Shown: positions 36,971-44,996 of the stretch, piece by piece
How positions within the stretch are numbered: position 1 is the first letter of the stretch
Layout of the letters: the number at the start of each line of letters is the position of its first letter
Assembly: GCF_013328815.1 (NCBI RefSeq)
Contig: NZ_JABUHN010000006.1
Coordinates: 124,001 to 188,000 of the forward strand
Direction: 5' to 3'
Source: Tabrizicola fusiformis
Lineage (GTDB): Bacteria > Pseudomonadota > Alphaproteobacteria > Rhodobacterales > Rhodobacteraceae
DNA length: 64,000 nt
Program-made: the position numbers and the translations under genes
Notes under the pieces: generated by a model
Told to the model about the DNA's origin: nothing
The model's database searches: none
Seen by the model: only the letters and a program-made list of their open reading frames with translations

Positions 36971-38524
36971 CTAACGCTTGCCGAAGAACGTGCCCAGAAT
37001 GCCGCGCACCACCGCCTGACCGCCCTTGGTGCCCAGTTGGCGGGCAAAGCTCTTCGCCAGCACCTCGCCCACCGAATCGGATCGGCTGGAGGTGGATTTG
37101 CGGCGCGGCGCCGGTTCTTCCGGCGCCTTGCGGGCGGTCGGGCCGCCGTCATAGCGGCGGGCGCGGGAAAACTCACGGTCTTCTTCGGCTTCCGGCACGG
37201 CTTCGGCTTCGGCTTCGCGGGCGGCTTTGGCGGCACGGGCGCGCAGCCGTTCCCAGGCGCTGTCACGGTCGATCGGCGTGGTGTATTTCGCGCCCAGCCC
37301 CGACCCCGCCATGACAGCCGCCCGCAGGCCCGGTTCGATCGGGCCAAGCTGGCTGGCGGGCGGACGGATCAGCGTGCGCTCGGCAATACCCGGAATGCCC
37401 TTCGCCTCAAGGAACGAGGTGACCGCCTCACCCGTGCCGACATCACGGATCGCCTCTTCGATGGCAAAGCGCGGGTTCGGGCGATAGGTTTCCGCCGCCT
37501 TGGCCAGATCCTTCTGGTCCTTGGCGGTGAAGGCGCGCAAGCCATGCTGCACCCGGTTGCCCAGTTGCCCCAGAATGACCTCGGGCACATCCGCCGGATT
37601 CTGGGTGATGAAATAGACCCCGACCCCTTTCGACCGGATCAGCCGCGCCACCTGTTCCACCTTGGAAATCAGCGCCTTGGGCGCGTCGGTGAAAAGAAGA
37701 TGCGCCTCGTCAAAGAAAAAGACCAGCTTGGGTTTCTCGGGGTCGCCCACCTCGGGCAGGTTCTCGAACAGTTCCGACAAAAGCCAGAGCAGGAAGGTGG
37801 CGTAAAGCCGGGGCGATTGCATCAGCTTGTCCGCCGCCAGCACATTGACCATGCCCATGCCCGCGGCATCGGTCCGCATCAGATCGGCCAGTTCCAGCGC
37901 CGGTTCGCCGAACATCGCCGTGGCACCCTGATTTTCCAAGACCAGCAACCGGCGCTGGATCGCCCCCACCGAGGTTGACGACACCAGCCCATAGCGTGCC
38001 GAAACCGCATCGCCATTCTCGGCGATGAAGGTCAGCAGCGCCTGCAAATCCTTGAGGTCCAAGAGCGGCAGTTCTTCATCATCGGCAAGGCGGAAGGCGA
38101 CGTTCAGCACGCCCTCCTGCGGTTCGCTCAACTCCAGAAGCCGCGATAGCAGCAAGGGCCCCATATCCGCCACTGTGGCGCGGATCGGGTGGCCCTGATC
38201 CCCGAAAAGATCCCAGAAGGTCACCGGAAAGGCGCGATATTGCAGGTCATAGCCGATGGTGGCGGCGCGTTTGGTGAAGGCTTCATGCAACTTGCCCGCA
38301 GCCGAGCCGGGGGCGGCAATGCCCGCCAGATCGCCCTTCACATCGGCCATGAAGACCGGCACGCCTTCGGCCGAAAACCCTTCGGCCAGAATCTGCAGGG
38401 TGACGGTTTTGCCGGTGCCGGTGGCGCCCGCAATCAGCCCGTGGCGGTTGCCATATTTCAGGAGCAGATTCTGCGCCGCGCCATAGCCCTCGCCCCCGCC
38501 GCCGACAAAGATCGTCTCGCCCAT
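36971..38524 (-). CDS. HerA-like helicase, DUF853 family
   Basis: An ATPase of 517 residues. Walker A GLIAGATGTGKTVTLQILAE (about 31-50), Walker B region KLVFFFDEAHLLF (about 275), FITQNPADVPEVILGQLGNR (sensor), and Arg-rich FSRARRYDGGPTARK toward the end. The DUF853 group (E. coli YjgR) resembles HerA/FtsK translocases; the family lacks a known role. The C-terminal 80 residues are disordered, then a helical end (GEVLAKSFARQLGTKGGQAVVRGILG). It is convergent with the CorC gene. Confidence 0.88.
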   Translation of the reverse strand: MGETIFVGGGGEGYGAAQNLLLKYGNRHGLIAGATGTGKTVTLQILAEGFSAEGVPVFMADVKGDLAGIAAPGSAAGKLHEAFTKRAATIGYDLQYRAFPVTFWDLFGDQGHPIRATVADMGPLLLSRLLELSEPQEGVLNVAFRLADDEELPLLDLKDLQALLTFIAENGDAVSARYGLVSSTSVGAIQRRLLVLENQGATAMFGEPALELADLMRTDAAGMGMVNVLAADKLMQSPRLYATFLLWLLSELFENLPEVGDPEKPKLVFFFDEAHLLFTDAPKALISKVEQVARLIRSKGVGVYFITQNPADVPEVILGQLGNRVQHGLRAFTAKDQKDLAKAAETYRPNPRFAIEEAIRDVGTGEAVTSFLEAKGIPGIAERTLIRPPASQLGPIEPGLRAAVMAGSGLGAKYTTPIDRDSAWERLRARAAKAAREAEAEAVPEAEEDREFSRARRYDGGPTARKAPEEPAPRRKSTSSRSDSVGEVLAKSFARQLGTKGGQAVVRGILGTFFGKR

Positions 38525-38612
38525 CGCAACCCCTCACATCGCCCGCGCCGCCGGGGCGCCCGGGGGTAAAATACATCCTTAACCTTTCCATGCCAGCCTT
38601 GATCTTGCCGGG

Positions 38613-38686
38613 GCGGGGCTTTTCCCGCTGGCGTGACTTCCTCCCTGTCAGACTGGCCGCGCCTTTGAAAAGGCGCGGCTTTTTTT
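38613..38686 (+). ncRNA. Candidate small RNA A (cuckoo-RNA-like)
   Basis: Series of hairpins: GCGGG-loop-CCCGC (38613-38628), then TGAC-TTCCTCCCT-GTCA exposing a CU-rich loop (38634-38650), then an intrinsic terminator GCCGCGCCTTT-GA-AAAGGCGCGGC with seven T (38656-38686). The loop resembles the CCUCCUCCC motif loops of Rhodobacter CcsR (cuckoo) RNAs. No protein gene precedes it on this strand; 5' end unknown and no promoter is evident. Confidence 0.4.
38656..38686 (+). terminator. Intrinsic terminator with no upstream plus-strand gene
   Basis: 11-bp GC-rich stem GCCGCGCCTTT/AAAGGCGCGGC followed by seven T. The nearest upstream feature (HerA-like gene) is on the minus strand, so it must end an unannotated transcript. 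Confidence 0.8.
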
Positions 38687-38734
38687 ACTGTTTCGGCCGG
38701 GGGCGCAGATCAAACATGTCTGTGAAAAACCCAG

Positions 38735-38763
38735 TTGACGGTTCAGCAAAACCGCAATAGCGT
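38735..38763 (+). promoter_or_regulatory. Sigma70-like promoter for candidate RNA B
   Basis: TTGACG (38735-38740), 17-nt spacer, TAGCGT (38758-38763). Spacing is ideal; the -10 is a weaker match. Confidence 0.45.
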
Positions 38764-38769
38764 CTGCCC

Positions 38770-38841
38770 CATGAAGTCGGGCAGTCCGACAGGGAGCAAA
38801 AAATGCCACCGCAAAAGGGCCGGTCTTCCGGCCCTTTTCTT
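38770..38841 (+). ncRNA. Candidate small RNA B
   Basis: About 70 nt from the predicted promoter start to a terminator. Contains hairpin GTCGG-GCAGT-CCGAC (38776-38790), an AGGGAGCAAAAAATG stretch, and the terminator AAAAGGGCCGG-TCTT-CCGGCCCTTTT (38813-38838). A 31-codon frame from 38803 crosses the terminator, so it is probably not translated. Confidence 0.4.
38813..38841. terminator. Bidirectional terminator of RNA B
   Basis: Perfect 11-bp stem AAAAGGGCCGG/CCGGCCCTTTT, tetraloop TCTT, A and T tracts on both sides. Confidence 0.8.
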
Positions 38842-38955
38842 CATTTCAGCTTCGGCATCTTCTTGCCCAAAGCTTTGCGGACGCGGATGTTTTCCCCCTG
38901 ACTTCCGGGCCTCTGCGTGCTAGTGCAGCACCGTTCAACGAAGGAAGTGACAGCG

Positions 38956-39600
38956 ATGTCGAAGCCCCAATTTTCCCGTCTGCTCGGTCTGGCCGCCGGC
39001 CTTGGCCTCATGCTTGGCAGCGCGGGTGCTTTCGCCCAGGAAGCGGCCACGCCGCCCGCCGTGGCGACCGAGACCCCCGGCCTGTCGATGGGCACCCCCG
39101 CCCAGGCCGGGCCGCTGACGCAGGAACAGGCCAATGTGGGTGAGACCTATATGGCCAAGGCTTTCGAAATCTGGGAGCAGCGCTGCGTCAAGACGGCCGA
39201 TGGCGCCGATCCTTGCCAGCTTTATCAGCTTCTCAAGGATGGCTCGGGCAATTCGGTGGCCGAAATCAGCATGTTCGCCCTGCCCGAGGGCGGTCAGGCC
39301 GTGGCGGGTGCCACGGTGATCGTGCCCCTGGAAACCCTGCTGACCGGCAATCTGACCATTGCCATCGACGGCACGGCGCCCAAGATTTACCCCTTCACCT
39401 TCTGCACCCAGATCGGCTGCATCGCCCGCATCGGCTTTACCGCCGAAGAAGTCGGCCAGTTCAAGAAGGGCGCCAAGGCGGTGATGACCATTGTTCCCGC
39501 CGCCGCCCCCGATCAGAAGGTGACGCTGGACATCTCTCTCAAGGGGTTCACCGCCGGGTTCGACGCGGTGAAGGCCACCGCGCCCAAGCCCGCGAACTGA
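38956..39600 (+). CDS. Invasion-associated locus B (IalB) family protein
   Basis: A 214-residue exported protein: signal peptide (MSKPQFSRLLGLAAGLGLML, continuing GSAGAFAQ), then a mature domain with the conserved cysteines in WEQRCVKTADGADPCQLYQLL and YPFTFCTQIGCIARIGFTAEEV, two disulfides expected. IalB-like proteins in alphaproteobacteria are periplasmic with unknown biochemical role; the invasion name comes from Bartonella. Single gene with its own terminator. ATG 38956 preceded by AAGGAAG. Confidence 0.85.
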   Translation: MSKPQFSRLLGLAAGLGLMLGSAGAFAQEAATPPAVATETPGLSMGTPAQAGPLTQEQANVGETYMAKAFEIWEQRCVKTADGADPCQLYQLLKDGSGNSVAEISMFALPEGGQAVAGATVIVPLETLLTGNLTIAIDGTAPKIYPFTFCTQIGCIARIGFTAEEVGQFKKGAKAVMTIVPAAAPDQKVTLDISLKGFTAGFDAVKATAPKPAN

Positions 39601-39618
39601 TCTTCGGACAGGCCCATC

Positions 39619-39643
39619 AAGCCCCGCTCCGGCGGGGCTTTTT
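39619..39643 (+). terminator. Intrinsic terminator of the IalB-like gene
   Basis: AAGCCCCGC-TCCG-GCGGGGC followed by five T, 18 bp after the stop. Confidence 0.9.
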
Positions 39644-39656
39644 CATGCCCGGTTTC

Positions 39657-40865
39657 TCAAGCCCGCCGCAGCGCCAGTACTGCGTTCAGCCCGCCAAAGG
39701 CAAAGGCGTTGGACAGCGCCACTTCGACCCGCGCTTGCCGCGCCATGTTCGGCACCACATCCAGCGGGCAATCGGGGTCGGAGGTGGTAAACCCCATGGT
39801 CGGCGCCACCACCCCCTGCCGCAGCGCCATCAGGCAGGCCAGCAGCTCCACCGCCCCAGTGCCACCGATCAGATGGCCATGCATCGACTTGGTGGAGGAC
39901 ACCATCAGCCGCCGCGCATGATCCCCGAACACCTGCGCGATGGCGGCGCATTCGGTGCGGTCATTGGCCGCCGTGCCGGTGCCATGGGCGTTGATGTAAT
40001 CCACCGCCTCGGGCGCGATCCCGGCATCGGCCAGCGCCCCCGCCATCGCCCGCCCCGCCCCTTCGGCCGAGGGCATGACGATATCGGCGGCATCCGAGGT
40101 CATGGCAAAGCCCGCCACTTCGGCCAGAATTTCGGCGCCGCGGGCAAGGGCATGGTCGCGGTCCTCAAATACGAAAACCGCCGCCCCCTCGCCCTGCACC
40201 ATGCCAGAGCGGTCGGCGGAAAACGGGCGGCAGGCATCACGCGCCATCACGCGCAGCCCCTCCCAAGCCTTGATGCCGCCGAAACACAGCATCGCTTCGG
40301 ACCCACCGGCCAGCATGACCGGCGCCGCCCCGGCGCGGACCATCTGAAACGCCAGTCCCATCGCGTGATTCGACGAGGCGCAGGCGGTCGCCACGCTGAA
40401 GGTGGGTCCGCGCAGCCCGAATTCCATGGACACATGGCTTGCCGCCGCATTGTTCATCAGCCGCGGCACGGTGAAGGGATGCACCCGCGCCTTGCCCTCT
40501 TCGTAAACCGTGCGATAGCTGTCGTCCGACGTGGTCAGCCCGCCCCCGGCGGTGCCCATCACCACCCCGGCCCGCAGGCCCAGATCGCCCGCGAAATCCA
40601 CCCCCGCCTGTGCAACCGCCTGCCGCGCCGCGACCAGCGCGAATTGCGCGAAACGGTCCAGCATCCCCAGTTGCGCCCTGTCGAAATGCACCTCAGGGTC
40701 AAACCCCTGCACCTGCGCCCCGATCTGCACCGAAAGCCGTTCCCGGTCGCGGATGTCGAGCGGGCCAATCGCAACCCGCCCCGCGGCCATCGCGGCCCAG
40801 GTTGCGGCCAGATCGGTGCCCAAGGGGTTGACCGTGCCCGCCCCGGTGATGACGACCCGCCTCAT
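39657..40865 (-). CDS. Beta-ketoacyl-ACP synthase (KAS II/FabF-like)
   Basis: Condensing enzyme of 402 residues. Catalytic Cys in SVATACASSNHAMGLAF (about 160), His in NAHGTGTAANDRTE (about 293) and His in SSTKSMHGHLIGGTGAVELL (about 329), with the C-terminal ALSNAFAFGGLNAVL. It differs from housekeeping FabF in being next to a dedicated ACP and to LpxD, and was probably recruited for a specialised acyl chain. Its ATG overlaps the ACP stop by 4 nt. Confidence 0.92.
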   Translation of the reverse strand: MRRVVITGAGTVNPLGTDLAATWAAMAAGRVAIGPLDIRDRERLSVQIGAQVQGFDPEVHFDRAQLGMLDRFAQFALVAARQAVAQAGVDFAGDLGLRAGVVMGTAGGGLTTSDDSYRTVYEEGKARVHPFTVPRLMNNAAASHVSMEFGLRGPTFSVATACASSNHAMGLAFQMVRAGAAPVMLAGGSEAMLCFGGIKAWEGLRVMARDACRPFSADRSGMVQGEGAAVFVFEDRDHALARGAEILAEVAGFAMTSDAADIVMPSAEGAGRAMAGALADAGIAPEAVDYINAHGTGTAANDRTECAAIAQVFGDHARRLMVSSTKSMHGHLIGGTGAVELLACLMALRQGVVAPTMGFTTSDPDCPLDVVPNMARQARVEVALSNAFAFGGLNAVLALRRA

Positions 40866-41122
40866 TTCGCCGCGATCAGCGCCTCGACGGCGCCGACGAT
40901 GGCCCCCACCGAAGAGATGTCAAAGGCGCTTTTGCCCGGTTCATTGGCGTTGAAGGGCACCGAGATGTCGAACGCCTCTTCGATGGCGAAGATCGCTTCC
41001 ACCAGCCCCAGACTGTCGATCCCAAGGCTTTCCAGCGTCGAAGACAGATGAACGTCCGAGATGTCCAGCACCGCCTGTTCCGCGATGATGGCGATTACCC
41101 GGTCGGAAATGAATGCGGTCAT
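40862..41122 (-). CDS. Acyl carrier protein (specialised)
   Basis: An 86-residue ACP with the phosphopantetheine Ser in ESLGIDSLGLVEAIFAIEE (Ser about 37). It is longer than AcpP and less acidic, with FDISVPFNANEPGKSAFDISSVGAIVGAVEALI replacing the usual end. Expected to carry a growing or hydroxylated chain for the adjacent KAS. Coupled to that gene by ATGA overlap. Confidence 0.92.
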   Translation of the reverse strand: MTAFISDRVIAIIAEQAVLDISDVHLSSTLESLGIDSLGLVEAIFAIEEAFDISVPFNANEPGKSAFDISSVGAIVGAVEALIAAK

Positions 41123-41143
41123 ACTTGGCCCCCTGATCCGGCG

Positions 41144-41155
41144 TGACTTAAGTCA
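41144..41155. promoter_or_regulatory. Palindrome TGACTTAAGTCA between ACP and lpxD
   Basis: Perfect 12-bp palindrome in the 48-bp gap between lpxD and the ACP gene (both minus strand), close to the ACP start. A possible regulator site. Confidence 0.3.
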
Positions 41156-41170
41156 TCAGAACATGACGGT

Positions 41171-42262
41171 TCAGTCACGGTCAGATGACGGTGCAATGAC
41201 CTTTTCCATCTCGGCCACCCGGGCGGCAAGGCGCGGCAGGCGGCGCAGCGCCTTTTGCATTTCCAGATGGGTTTCCATCTTCACCGCCGGATAGCCCAGC
41301 AGCACCCGGCCCGCCGGAGCATTGGTGAAAATCTTGGTGCCGCCGCCGCAGATCACATCATCGCCGACAAAGATATTGTCATTGACGCCGCATTGCCCGG
41401 CCAGCACCACCCGGTCGCCGATCCGGCTGGACCCGGCAATGCCGACCTGCCCGCAGAGCAGGCAATCGCGCCCGACCTGCACGTTATGGCCGACGTGAAC
41501 AAGGTTATCCAGCTTGGTCCCCGAGCCGATCACGGTGTCGCGGATCGTGCCGCGGTCGATGGTGGCATTGGCGCCCACCTCGACATCATCGCCGATGGTC
41601 ACTGCGCCCAGCGAGTGAATCCGCGTCCAGCTTTGCGCCCGGATTTCCTCGCGTTGTCCAAGGGTTTGGCGGATTTCCTCAACCCCCGATTTCTCGGGCG
41701 TGACAAAGGAAAACCCGTCCGCGCCGATCACCGCGCCCGGCTGGCAGATGAAGCGGTCGCCGATCACCACCCGCGCCCCGATCCGCGCCCCCTGACAGAT
41801 CAGCGCATCGGCCCCGATCACCGCCCCTTCGGCGATTGACACATGCGAGGCCACCCGCGCCCGCGCCCCCAGCCGCACCCCGGCGCCGATGGTCACGAAG
41901 GGGCCGATGGCGGCACCTTCACCGATCTCGGCGCTTGGGTCGATCACCGTCATCGGATGGATGCCGGGGGCAATCGCGGGCCCCGCATCCAGCATCCGCG
42001 ACAGCCCCGCCATCGCCAGCCGCCCGCGCGGCGCAAAGATTGCCGCCTGCAAGCCCATCGCCTGCCAGTCGGCCCCGGGCCAGAGCATGGCCACCCGCGC
42101 CTGCCCCTTGGCCAGACCGGGCGCATATTTCGGGTCCATCGCCAGCGCCAGTTGGTCGGCCCGCGCCAGGGCGGGTTCCGCCGCGCCCGAGACGGTCAGC
42201 TCCAGATCGCCCGCCGCCTCGGCCCCGATGGCCTGCGCGATGTCACGGATGGTATGGGTCAT
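41171..42262 (-). CDS. lpxD: UDP-3-O-acylglucosamine N-acyltransferase
   Basis: Third enzyme of lipid A synthesis: transfers a 3-hydroxyacyl chain from ACP to UDP-3-O-acylglucosamine. 363 residues: N-terminal uridine-binding domain (about 1-105), left-handed beta helix of hexapeptide repeats ([20 protein letters not shown] onward), catalytic His in [34 protein letters not shown], and a C-terminal helical extension. Instead of the usual bamA-lpxD-fabZ-lpxA order it stands with a KAS and an ACP; whether a second lpxD exists elsewhere cannot be seen. Confidence 0.93.
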   Translation of the reverse strand: MTHTIRDIAQAIGAEAAGDLELTVSGAAEPALARADQLALAMDPKYAPGLAKGQARVAMLWPGADWQAMGLQAAIFAPRGRLAMAGLSRMLDAGPAIAPGIHPMTVIDPSAEIGEGAAIGPFVTIGAGVRLGARARVASHVSIAEGAVIGADALICQGARIGARVVIGDRFICQPGAVIGADGFSFVTPEKSGVEEIRQTLGQREEIRAQSWTRIHSLGAVTIGDDVEVGANATIDRGTIRDTVIGSGTKLDNLVHVGHNVQVGRDCLLCGQVGIAGSSRIGDRVVLAGQCGVNDNIFVGDDVICGGGTKIFTNAPAGRVLLGYPAVKMETHLEMQKALRRLPRLAARVAEMEKVIAPSSDRD

Positions 42263-42292
42263 GGGGTCCTCCGGGCGGTTTGCCGGTCTGGA

Positions 42293-43912
42293 TTAGCCCT
42301 GAACGCCCGGCAAGACCACCCCGGCCTCGGTCAGCGCCTCGAAAATCGCGGCGTCACGACCGTAGATGTCATTGCGATATCCGATGGTGCCGCGCGCCGT
42401 GGGCCAGGCGGTGAAATAGACCAGATGCACCGGAACATGCTGTTGCAGCGCAAGGTTGGATTCCTTGTTGCTGTCCAGCTCATGCTTGAAAACACCCTTG
42501 GGATCATCGGTCTGCGCCGCCAGCAACGTATAGGCAAAGTCAAAGGGGTCGCCCAGCCGGATACAGCCGTGGCTATAGGCCCGCACCTCATGCGAAAACA
42601 GGTTTTTCGCAGGCGTATCATGCAGATAGATGTTGTTCTCATTGGGGAACATGAACTTCACCTTCCCCAGCGCATTGCCATCCGACGGCGGCTGACGCAG
42701 GCCGAAGGGGAAAGAGCGCGCCGAATAGGCCGCAAAGTTCACCGCCCCGCGCGGCACCACCCGGCCCCGGCCATCGACCACCTGCAGATGGCTGACGGCG
42801 TTGGGGTTTCGCTGCAACAGCGGCAGATATTCCTTGACGATGATCGAGCGCGGCACCCCCCAGCTCGGGTTCACCACCATATATTCCATCTCGTCGGAAA
42901 ATTCCGGTGTCCGCTGATCGGGAACGTTCTTGCCGATCACCGCGCGGGTCTGGAAGGTGACCCGGCCGTCATCAACGATGCGCGCGGTGAAATCGGGCTG
43001 GTTCACCCAGATATGCCGGCTGCCGCGCGGGGCATCGCCCATCCAGCGCAGCCGCTCCAACGCCACGACCACGGCCTTCAGCCGCTCTTCCGGCGCCGTG
43101 TTCAGCGCCGCCAGCGTGCTTTCGCCGACAACGCCATCGGCCGCGATCCCCTGATCGGTCTGGAACCGCTGCACCGCCCGCACCAGCGTCTTGTCATAGC
43201 TGCCCGCCGACGAGGGCGGCAGATATCCCAGCGCCACCAGCCGTTCGCGCAGCGCCACGGCGTCCGGCCCCACCGCGCCGGGTTTCAGCGTGCCGGGCAG
43301 ATCGGCGCCCCAGCCGCCCGCCGCGATCACCCCCTCAAGCCGCAGCTTTTCCTTCACCAGCCGGGCATATTCCGGGGTCCGCGGACCAAGGCTTGCCAGA
43401 TAGCTGCGCGGCTCCGATCCGGCGAGGGCGGCCAGAAGCTGCCCCGGTTCGGGCCGCAGAATCTCGCGCAGAATGGTCTTGTCCACCTTCTTGGGGTCGA
43501 TGGCACCGCTTTCGATATCGGTGGCCCAGGCGACAAAGGCCCGGCTCATCGCCACTTCCAGCCGGCCGCGGTCGCCTTCGGTCACCGCCGAACGGAAAGC
43601 CGCCACCAGATCGGCCCGGCCATAGCGCGCCGCGGGCAGGCCCTGCACCGCCGCACCGTCCAGCGCGGTCAGGAACGCCTCGCGCCGCGTGGCATCTTCC
43701 GGCCCGGTCCACAGCGTCTGATACCCGCGCAGACGGTAGAAAGCGGCAATCGAGTCGCTTTGCGATGCCGCTTCGGCCAAGGCACGGGTGAAAGAGGTGC
43801 TTTGCGCCGCCGCGCCGCCGGAAAAGGTCAGCCCCAGAGTCACCCCGAGTGCCACCGCCGCCAGATGTGACCGCAAAGGCAGGCGAAGGGCACGGGCGAC
43901 TGATTTCTTCAC
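42293..43912 (-). CDS. L,D-transpeptidase (YcbB/LdtD-like), GTG start
   Basis: A 539-residue periplasmic enzyme that forms 3-3 crosslinks or acts on peptidoglycan. Signal peptide (about 1-36, ending SGGAAA), helical scaffold domain, peptidoglycan-binding helices around YDKTLVRAVQRFQTDQGIAADGVVG, and a YkuD domain with the catalytic Cys in AYSHGCIRLGDPFDFA (about 450). WGVPRSIIVKEYLPLLQRNP is typical for the YcbB subtype. I chose the GTG at 43912, which has AGAGGA upstream; no ATG fits in frame there. Confidence 0.9.
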   Translation of the reverse strand: MKKSVARALRLPLRSHLAAVALGVTLGLTFSGGAAAQSTSFTRALAEAASQSDSIAAFYRLRGYQTLWTGPEDATRREAFLTALDGAAVQGLPAARYGRADLVAAFRSAVTEGDRGRLEVAMSRAFVAWATDIESGAIDPKKVDKTILREILRPEPGQLLAALAGSEPRSYLASLGPRTPEYARLVKEKLRLEGVIAAGGWGADLPGTLKPGAVGPDAVALRERLVALGYLPPSSAGSYDKTLVRAVQRFQTDQGIAADGVVGESTLAALNTAPEERLKAVVVALERLRWMGDAPRGSRHIWVNQPDFTARIVDDGRVTFQTRAVIGKNVPDQRTPEFSDEMEYMVVNPSWGVPRSIIVKEYLPLLQRNPNAVSHLQVVDGRGRVVPRGAVNFAAYSARSFPFGLRQPPSDGNALGKVKFMFPNENNIYLHDTPAKNLFSHEVRAYSHGCIRLGDPFDFAYTLLAAQTDDPKGVFKHELDSNKESNLALQQHVPVHLVYFTAWPTARGTIGYRNDIYGRDAAIFEALTEAGVVLPGVQG

Positions 43913-44277
43913 GGCACATCCTCTGGCGGGTGGAGAGAGTGGTGCCAGATCGCCCCGCATCCCCCCTGAATTTCTTCAAGTTTCGATCAAAACTGCGATA
44001 GTGTAAACCGGGCTTGGCGCGGCCTCACGCGGCGGTGATGCAGCCGCGCCACGATTGTTGACAGAAAAACCGCAAACACCCCCCTGCGGAATTCCCCACC
44101 TTGCCAGAGCCGCTTTCAGCAATTTTTTGCCGATTGCCGTCAAGGTGAGTCGCAGCGGCCATTCTGCCCTTTGGTCCCCGCCCCGTCTGTGACATAAGGA
44201 TCGGGCACTTGGGGATGAAGTGCGAAAGAGCCGCCGATACAGGCGGTCGAAGACCAGCGACGGGACAGGCGCACAGA
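43913..44277. other. 365-bp divergent region, transpeptidase and DUF882 genes
   Basis: Holds both promoters. I see an inverted repeat TGGCGCGGC/GCCGCGCCA (44015-44023 and 44043-44051) and a TTGACA (44058-44063) without a good -10 at 17 nt. No coding gene or RNA structure convinces me. Confidence 0.5.
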
Positions 44278-44847
44278 ATGGCGATGACAGGCAAGAACGG
44301 GATCACGCGGCGCGGCCTTTTGGGTGTGTTCGCAGCAACGGCGGTTGTGGCCGCCCCCACCTATTCCAACGCATTCGGGCTGCTGAAAGGCGCCGGCGAT
44401 ATCCGCCGCATCCGCATGTATTCGGGCCGCACCGGGGAAAGCATCGACACCATCTACTGGATCGAAGGCGAGTATATCCCCGAGGTTCTGAAAGAAATCA
44501 ATCACTTCATGCGTGACTGGCGCACGGATGACACGCTGAAGATGGACCCGCGCAATTTTGACGTGATGGCAGCCGCGCACCGCCTGATGGATGTGAGCGA
44601 GCCTTACATGCTGCTCTCGGGTTACCGCAGCCCGGCCACCAATGCGATGCTGCGTTCCAACTCGCGCGGCGTGGCGAAGAACTCGCTCCACATGAAGGGG
44701 CAGGCGGCGGATCTGCGGCTCAAGTCGCGTTCGGTCGGTCAGATGGCCAAGGCGGCCAAGGCCTGTTCGGGCGGCGGTGTCGGCACCTATTCGCGCTCGA
44801 ACTTCGTGCATATGGATTGCGGCCCGGTCCGCACTTGGGGCGCCTGA
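44278..44847 (+). CDS. DUF882/YcbK-type murein peptidase, Tat-exported
   Basis: A 189-residue M15-like metallopeptidase domain protein. Twin-arginine signal NGITRRGLLGVFAATAVVAAP. Zinc-site residues as expected: HMKGQAADLRL (His and Asp) and FVHMDCGPVRTW (distal His); LLSGYRSPATNAMLR is the family landmark. Expected to cleave peptidoglycan crosslinks or act as a D-Ala-D-Ala-type endopeptidase; MepK-like proteins cleave 3-3 crosslinks, which the neighbouring L,D-transpeptidase makes. ATG at 44278 or 44284. Confidence 0.87.
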   Translation: MAMTGKNGITRRGLLGVFAATAVVAAPTYSNAFGLLKGAGDIRRIRMYSGRTGESIDTIYWIEGEYIPEVLKEINHFMRDWRTDDTLKMDPRNFDVMAAAHRLMDVSEPYMLLSGYRSPATNAMLRSNSRGVAKNSLHMKGQAADLRLKSRSVGQMAKAAKACSGGGVGTYSRSNFVHMDCGPVRTWGA

Positions 44848-44883
44848 GGGCGCCTGAGGAAATTGACGGCAATTTGAACGATC

Positions 44884-44903
44884 AGGGCACCATCGGGTGC
44901 CCT
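44884..44903 (+). terminator. Hairpin after DUF882 gene
   Basis: AGGGCACC-ATCG-GGTGCCCT, then a T-containing tail (TCGTCATTTT). Moderate intrinsic terminator. Confidence 0.5.
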
Positions 44904-44996
44904 TCGTCATTTTCAGGCTGACGGTTTGTTGACTGCCGGTGATCAATGCAGCGCCGGGCCCGGGGGGACCGGGGGACGGATGTTCCCCCGGCGCGG

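Larger units (their letters stand above)
38525..38955. other. 431-bp intergenic region with two intrinsic terminators and no protein-coding gene
   Basis: Between the HerA-like gene and the IalB-like gene. I see two plus-strand terminators (38656-38686 and 38813-38841), one sigma70-like promoter (38735-38763), and no convincing open reading frame. The most economical reading is two small RNA genes in tandem; details in the two ncRNA entries. Confidence 0.6.

Noticed and set aside
38803-38900. 31-codon gene after AGGGAG
   Set aside because: The frame runs through a strong intrinsic terminator and has no recognisable composition; sRNA is the better reading.
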